64,000 nucleotides of DNA from Trichomonas vaginalis G3 (Eukaryota > Parabasalia > Trichomonadida > Trichomonadidae): positions 9,548,001 through 9,612,000 of the forward strand of contig NC_067203.1 of the NCBI RefSeq assembly GCF_026262505.1. The letters are read 5' to 3'. The translations under genes and the position numbers were made by a program. A model generated the notes under the pieces. The model did no database searches. It was not told the DNA's origin and saw nothing but the letters and a program-made list of their open reading frames with translations. Shown one piece after another: positions 59,340 to 64,000 of this stretch (within the stretch, counting starts at the first letter, position 1; each line of letters begins with the position of its first letter).

Positions 59340-60318
59340 TTTATATGTCATAATAGAAACCCACGTGGACCAAAGCTTTACTTTCTTCCTGACTGAGTTT
59401 TTAACTCTTCTTTTCCTTCATTGCCTCTGCTTGAAGTTGTTGCATCTTTGCATTATGTTCATCTAGTATGTTGCAAATTTCCCATGTCCTTTTTGCCTTT
59501 TGGCTCTGGTCGCCCATCTCAGGTAACCTATATCCTAGAAAGAGTTTGTCATAGTTTGTAATTTGAGTCTTCCTTTATTGTTTGCATGACTCTTCCTGAG
59601 TTTCAGGTTCAAGCTCTTCAAACAGTGCCTGCCCATATGGAATAAGCTCGTTTCCAAAATATGTTTTTGTAGCCATTCTTTTCTTTCCATGTTACCAACA
59701 ATATCTTTTGTGAATGGGGAAAGCTTTTACCCAATCTTTCAGTCTTTCGTCATTTATTTCTGTAGTTGGTTTTATTTTGTCAAGGAACATGTTTTTCAAT
59801 ACTAACATTTCATTTGGTACTGTCCATTTGAGTTTTCTTAAATATTCATCCCTTCTCGGTTCATTGTCGCAAAGTAAGTTTTTATGACATTTTGTAAACT
59901 TTCGTTTGCAAGGTCATGGACAATAGGTTCTCTTCCTTCTCTCTCCCTAACTTTCTTTCTAAACTCTTCACCAAATATACCATCTCTATGGTTCTGTGTA
60001 GTTCTTTGAGATAAATGTTCTAAGAACGTCAGGTGTTATATTTCCATCAGCCATGTTCATTTCATACTGGTTCAAAATATCTGCATCTTTCATATCTTTC
60101 AATGGCATTAAAGCCGCGCTTAAAATACCAGCTATATCTCGTTCACCATTGACTTCCATTGCGTCTACAACTTCTTGGAATTGTGGTTGTAAGTTTATGA
60201 ACCACCTATCTGGATTAGCTTTATGACCCCATCTCATTGTAGTTCCATCGTCTGCAGAAACAAAAGGTAGGTGTTTCCATCTTGTTAGGTTCTGCAATGA
60301 CTTTAAACAATGTTTCAT
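59340..60318 (-). pseudogene. Polinton part: unknown protein remnant
   Basis: A readable stretch begins MKHCLKSLQNLTRWKHLPFV and includes NPDRWFINLQPQFQEVVDAM; the remainder to the left is badly decayed. No family. Confidence 0.4.
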
Positions 60319-62640
60319 TTCTATATGTTTTCTTTGGAAATTTAACCTTTTATTTTCACGATTTCATCGGAGATTGAACGTTAAATGGCTCGTAAGTAAA
60401 AAAGGTTGTTGTATTTGTGTACATTTTTTTTTCAGTTCATTCCATTTCTATGCTGGATATTTTCTCTGATGTTGGAGTCTTCTTGTATGTCGGCAAACAT
60501 TTTTCGATATTCTATCTACTAATTGTTCAGCCGAATTTTTTTTAGACTATTTGGAAATATTCCTTTTATTTCTCCGCTACTCTTTGTTGAGGGTCCAGAT
60601 TTTTCGGCTGTTTCCAAATTCTTCATCTAGTTCTGTGAGTTAGTTTCAAGAGAAGGACTTGTTTCGTTTCCTTCAGGCTCTTCTAGCTGTTCGTTGGCTG
60701 AACTATTTCCTTTTCCATGTCTGGTCGTGGCTATCTGAAACTTCTTTCTGTGGAGTTTCTTGTAAAACCCCCTTTTCCATCTTTTGCTTTTTTTTGGGGG
60801 GGGCCATTTCATATATTTCCGAGACCGTTTTCAACAATTTCACATCTACGTCATCCGCATTATAAGCTTTTGTTCTTTTCGTTTCCGTCTCTATTTTTCT
60901 TACGCGTTTTCATGGACGAAAGTTGAATTGTCATTAGCTCTGACATCCAAATATCTCGTAGTAAATTTGTTTATTTGTTCATTTGGGTATATGCTATTAA
61001 ATCGATATCCTTAGCGAAGCTTATTGTATTTTCCAGGTTTGGAATTATATCCGTTTTTGTGCTGAGCATAAGCTAAATAGGTTCGGGTTCAGTATTTCAT
61101 CCTTGAACTTGTCTAATTAGCTTCTTTATATCTGTCACTAAAGTCAATACTATCTGGGAACCACACTCTTCTTTAAGCATTTTTTAAGAATTCTTTGGTT
61201 TCCTTGTTCTCTACTTCTTTTTGTCCTTGCTCTGTTTGTGGTGTTTGTGGTGCAGTGTTTTGAAACTGTGGTTGTTGGTGCTGGTTGTGTGCAGGGTTTT
61301 GAAACTGATTGGTTGTTGTGGCATGCCTTGTTGTTCTGTGTCCATGTGACGATGTAAATGTTCTAGGTAGGTTTCCTGGTGCAGGTGCTTCTCTATGGAG
61401 GGTTTGGTAATATAAGTTCCACCAAGCTGCACACTATTTCCATCTGCAGCGTAATGCCTACCTGACTTTTCTTCTTAAGAAAGCATTTACTAGGGGTCTG
61501 TTATTGGTTCTGTAGTAACTCTTTTCATTGACTTTTCACAACAGTTGCTCTAACGGCAGCTGTCATAGGGCTTTTAACTGCCTGTACTCGTTGCTGCATC
61601 TGTTATTTTCGTCATATTTGTCGCTACTTCTTTAACTCTTTGATCGAAACCTTTCAGACTTCAGTTTCTTTTCCAGTGAGAAGTCGTTCACTTGTTTCAC
61701 CTTACTATAGAGCTTCAAGGCGTTCTTAAGTCAGCATTTGTTAAGCTTATTTGAAACTGTTTCATCCGCTTTGTATTTTTGTCCTTATTGACCCTCATGA
61801 GTTTTGGCTGCTTTAGCGTTTGGCTTGGGCATCTAACCAGTCAGTGCTTTTATATTATTCTGTGCTTTTCATTGCTTTTTGCATTAGCCGCGTCGTTTAT
61901 TTTTACTTTCTTGTGCTAAGTTTTCATACTGTTACTGTTTTGGTTTGCAACTGTTTAAAGTTTTTCTGCCTTTAATTTGCTTCATTCTTTTTTATACTCA
62001 GTCGCATATTCCATATATGTCTTCAGGGCTTTTTGTTTTATTCTCTTCATTCTTTCAGTTACTTTATATTTGTAGTTATGGTTTCAAATTTATGACATAC
62101 TGTTTCATTTTTTGCTACTTTTTGCTGCCTTTTTCTGACACTTTTTTTCGCATATTCTCTGTACTTAGTTCTTTAGTTGTTCTTCTTTTCTTCTTTTTCT
62201 CTACGTTTAACTCATTTGAGTTTCTTAGTGTGTCTGTCATATTTAGTTTTCTTTTCGTTTTCACTTATTTGTTCTGTATGTCTATGTTGATTTTTGCATC
62301 TGTTATCTTTGATTTTGAGTGAACTTCAAATTCATTGACTTGAGGGTTATAGGCGTTCCGTCTGCAGCTCCACCATACCTGCCATTTTCGCTAAAAGTGC
62401 CCGGCTTCTTAAACCTCCACTCTGTGCACCAAACACTCGGTTTAAAAGCAATAGGATTGTTTGACATTTGTTTCAACATTAGTGGGAGTCATTCAGCATT
62501 TGGTTGTTGCATACATGTTGTTTGATGGTGTTCATTTACTATTGGATGTTTCCAATGCTCTCATTCCTCTTACCGTATATTCTTTACGTAGCTTAGTGGC
62601 ATTTTTTAAGTGAAGGTTAAAAAATTTCGCATGAAGAATT
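60319..62640 (-). pseudogene. Polinton part: decayed Lys/Gln-rich region
   Basis: The minus strand gives only short frames of coiled-coil or Gln/Lys-rich composition, for example near 60,700 and 61,300. Pyrimidine richness of the plus strand suggests one or more long minus-strand genes once lay here. No polymerase B or protease motif could be seen. Many breaks. Confidence 0.4.
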
Positions 62641-63440
62641 TCGGACAAAACATTTACGAAGAAATCATGAGTTTTCTACCCTCTTGAATTTTCATGATAA
62701 ATTTACACCAAAAAATATTTTATGTTAGAATGTTAGATCTAACATGTTTTTCTAACATGTTTTTCTACATCGTTACGAAAACTCTTGGAAAATCATTGAA
62801 ATTTACACCAAAAATTAATTGTTTATGTTTAGAATGTTAGATCTAACCTCTACCCTAAAAATTATATTTTTTGGGTCCATTTACGCTCATTACGAAGAAG
62901 TCTTTGACAAAAAATATACGATGAAGTAAGTTTCGAACAAAACATTTACAAGAAATCATGGTTTTCTACGACTGTTTAGAAAACAGTTAGAAAACGTTGT
63001 TAGAATCTAAAACATTCTAAATAAAATAATATTTATTGGGTCATTTACGCTCATTACGAAGAAGTCTTGACAAACGTTTACGTATCATGGTTTGAACAAA
63101 ACATTTACGAAGAGTCTTGACTAAAACATTTACGATGAAGTCTTGACAAAACATTTACGATGAAATCATGACAAAACATTTACAGATGAAGAAGTTTTCG
63201 ACAAAACATTTACGAAGAAATCATTGAAGTTTTCTACGATATTAGAAAACATTGTTTAGAAAAACGTGTTAGATCTAACATTCTAACATAAAATTAATTT
63301 TTGGGTCATTTTCGCTCATATACGAAGAAGTCTTGACAAAACATTTTACGTTATGGTTTGACCACAACATTTACGAAGGAAGTCTTGACAAAACATTTAC
63401 GATGAAGTCTTTGACAAAACACTTTACGATGAAATCATTG
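62640..63440. repeat. Right subterminal repeat zone
   Basis: Degraded inverted copies of the 25-bp unit seen at 49,486-49,652 (here as AAAACATTTACGAAGAAGTC+TTGAC) mixed with TTAGATCTAA palindromes near 62,730, 62,840 and 63,275. Confidence 0.75.
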
Positions 63441-63561
63441 ACAAACAAGTCAACGGGCTGTCGGCTGGGGTTCGGTCCTTACCTCTTGGGTCATTTTGGG
63501 AAAAATTCTTTAGGGGTGGAAGCCCTCCGAATAAAACTTCATTTATACTAAAACATCTTCA

Positions 63562-63597
63562 GGGCTAGAAGGCACGAAGTGCCTGGGAACCCCACTT

Positions 63598-63627
<30 letters not shown>
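63562..63627. repeat. Right terminal inverted repeat
   Basis: Complement of the left repeat (38 bases, four mismatches) followed by a T-run of 28. Carries the same hairpin, GGCACGAAGTGCC. Confidence 0.85.
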
Positions 63628-63630
<3 letters not shown>

Positions 63631-63633
63631 GAA
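63628..63633. repeat. Right target-site duplication AATGAA
   Basis: Matches 40,904-40,909. Confidence 0.7.
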
Positions 63634-64000
63634 ATAAATCATTAAAATTAACAATAATTTTAAAATAATTTTTTTTAATCTTTTATAAAAGAAGCTATAT
63701 TAGATGATGTCAAGATATTCCGCAATTAATTAAACATTGTTTAAATCCTTGAATGGAATCAATGGAGTCAAATCAAAGGAATTAGAAATTCAATTCTTAC
63801 GAAAAATTAAACTTAGTTATTGTTTATATTTTATTTTTTTATTTTTGTATGAAATGAAGCGATCAAAATAAACACGTTAAAAATTAGGATTCACAAAACG
63901 AGGGAAATAAAGGATATATTAGAGGAGGGTGGGTTGTGAAGTTTGCAATAATATTATTTAAGAATTGTAAAAAATTCGCGGAGTTATTAAATGATTTAGA
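63634..64000. other. Host flank right of the Polinton
   Basis: AT-rich, no gene, RNA or repeat that I can support. Confidence 0.5.

Larger units (their letters stand above)
40910..63627. mobile_element. Polinton/Maverick-type element, 22.7 kb, partly broken
   Basis: Bounded by inverted repeats and AATGAA duplications. Parts recognised, left to right: Dam-type methylase, small virion-like proteins, tail-collar-like fibre protein, retroviral-type integrase, HNH nuclease, KilA-N family genes, packaging ATPase, superfamily 3 helicase, minor and major capsid proteins, then a decayed right part. Genes lie on both strands. No polymerase B or adenovirus-type protease was recognised. The left half is mostly open and the right third heavily broken; I estimate at least ten to twenty breaks overall. 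An intact target duplication and inverted ends that differ at four of 38 positions suggest an insertion of modest age. Family call by integrase, ATPase and capsid together; treated as a fossil. Confidence 0.88.

Noticed and set aside
59340-62640. DNA polymerase B gene in the decayed right part
   Set aside because: No exonuclease or polymerase motif could be read on either strand.

Overview
The window looks like nuclear DNA of a parabasalid protist (trichomonad). It is AT-rich, with compact intronless genes on both strands. Short TCA(C/T)TTTT initiator-like motifs lie 5-20 bases before several start codons, as in trichomonads. It also carries a full-length Maverick/Polinton-type element with trichomonad-like host flanks. 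I cannot decide from sequence alone between Trichomonas vaginalis, Tritrichomonas foetus or a relative.

Host part, 1-40,903. Recognised genes include: a Sel1-repeat protein (cut by the window edge); a longin R-SNARE-like protein; a small type I membrane protein; a USP-type deubiquitinase divergent from a Rad2/XPG-like nuclease; a long helical-repeat protein; a right-handed beta-helix protein; a BAR-SH3 protein; a Vps34-like class III PI3-kinase; a coiled-coil protein; and a large mucin-stalked surface protein split over two frames. Further right are a CCR4-NOT NOT2 subunit, a UBA-UAS-UBX Cdc48 cofactor, two TBC RabGAP proteins (one apparently catalytically dead), a PP2A B''-type EF-hand subunit and a protein with a duplicated tyrosine/serine motif. 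Many of these serve membrane traffic (SNARE, PI3K, BAR, TBC) or protein turnover, but nothing shows they are co-regulated. Three catalytic or signature-residue losses stand out (SNARE zero layer, Rad2 carboxylates, TBC fingers). Between genes lie a 129-bp MITE, a decayed surface-protein tail, a strong 21-bp-stem hairpin and a 1.27-kb AT-rich segment bounded by inverted repeats.

Element, 40,910-63,627. A 22.7-kb Polinton/Maverick-like element is flanked by the 6-bp duplication AATGAA and bounded by inverted repeats that begin with an A-run and contain a small hairpin. It holds remnants or intact frames for a Dam-type DNA methylase, a phage-tail-collar-like fibre protein, a retroviral-type integrase, an HNH nuclease, several KilA-N/T5orf172 proteins, an A32/FtsK-type packaging ATPase, a superfamily 3 helicase, minor and major capsid proteins and many small unknowns. 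I found no DNA polymerase B. The left half is largely open; the right third is heavily broken. I treat it as a fossil. Its non-coding DNA is unusually structured: a minisatellite enclosed by a perfect 37-bp inverted repeat, 25-bp and ~106-bp repeat arrays, a recurrent 16-bp palindrome, a tRNA-like relic and a shared upstream motif before several genes.

Right flank, 63,634-64,000: AT-rich host DNA with no gene I can support.
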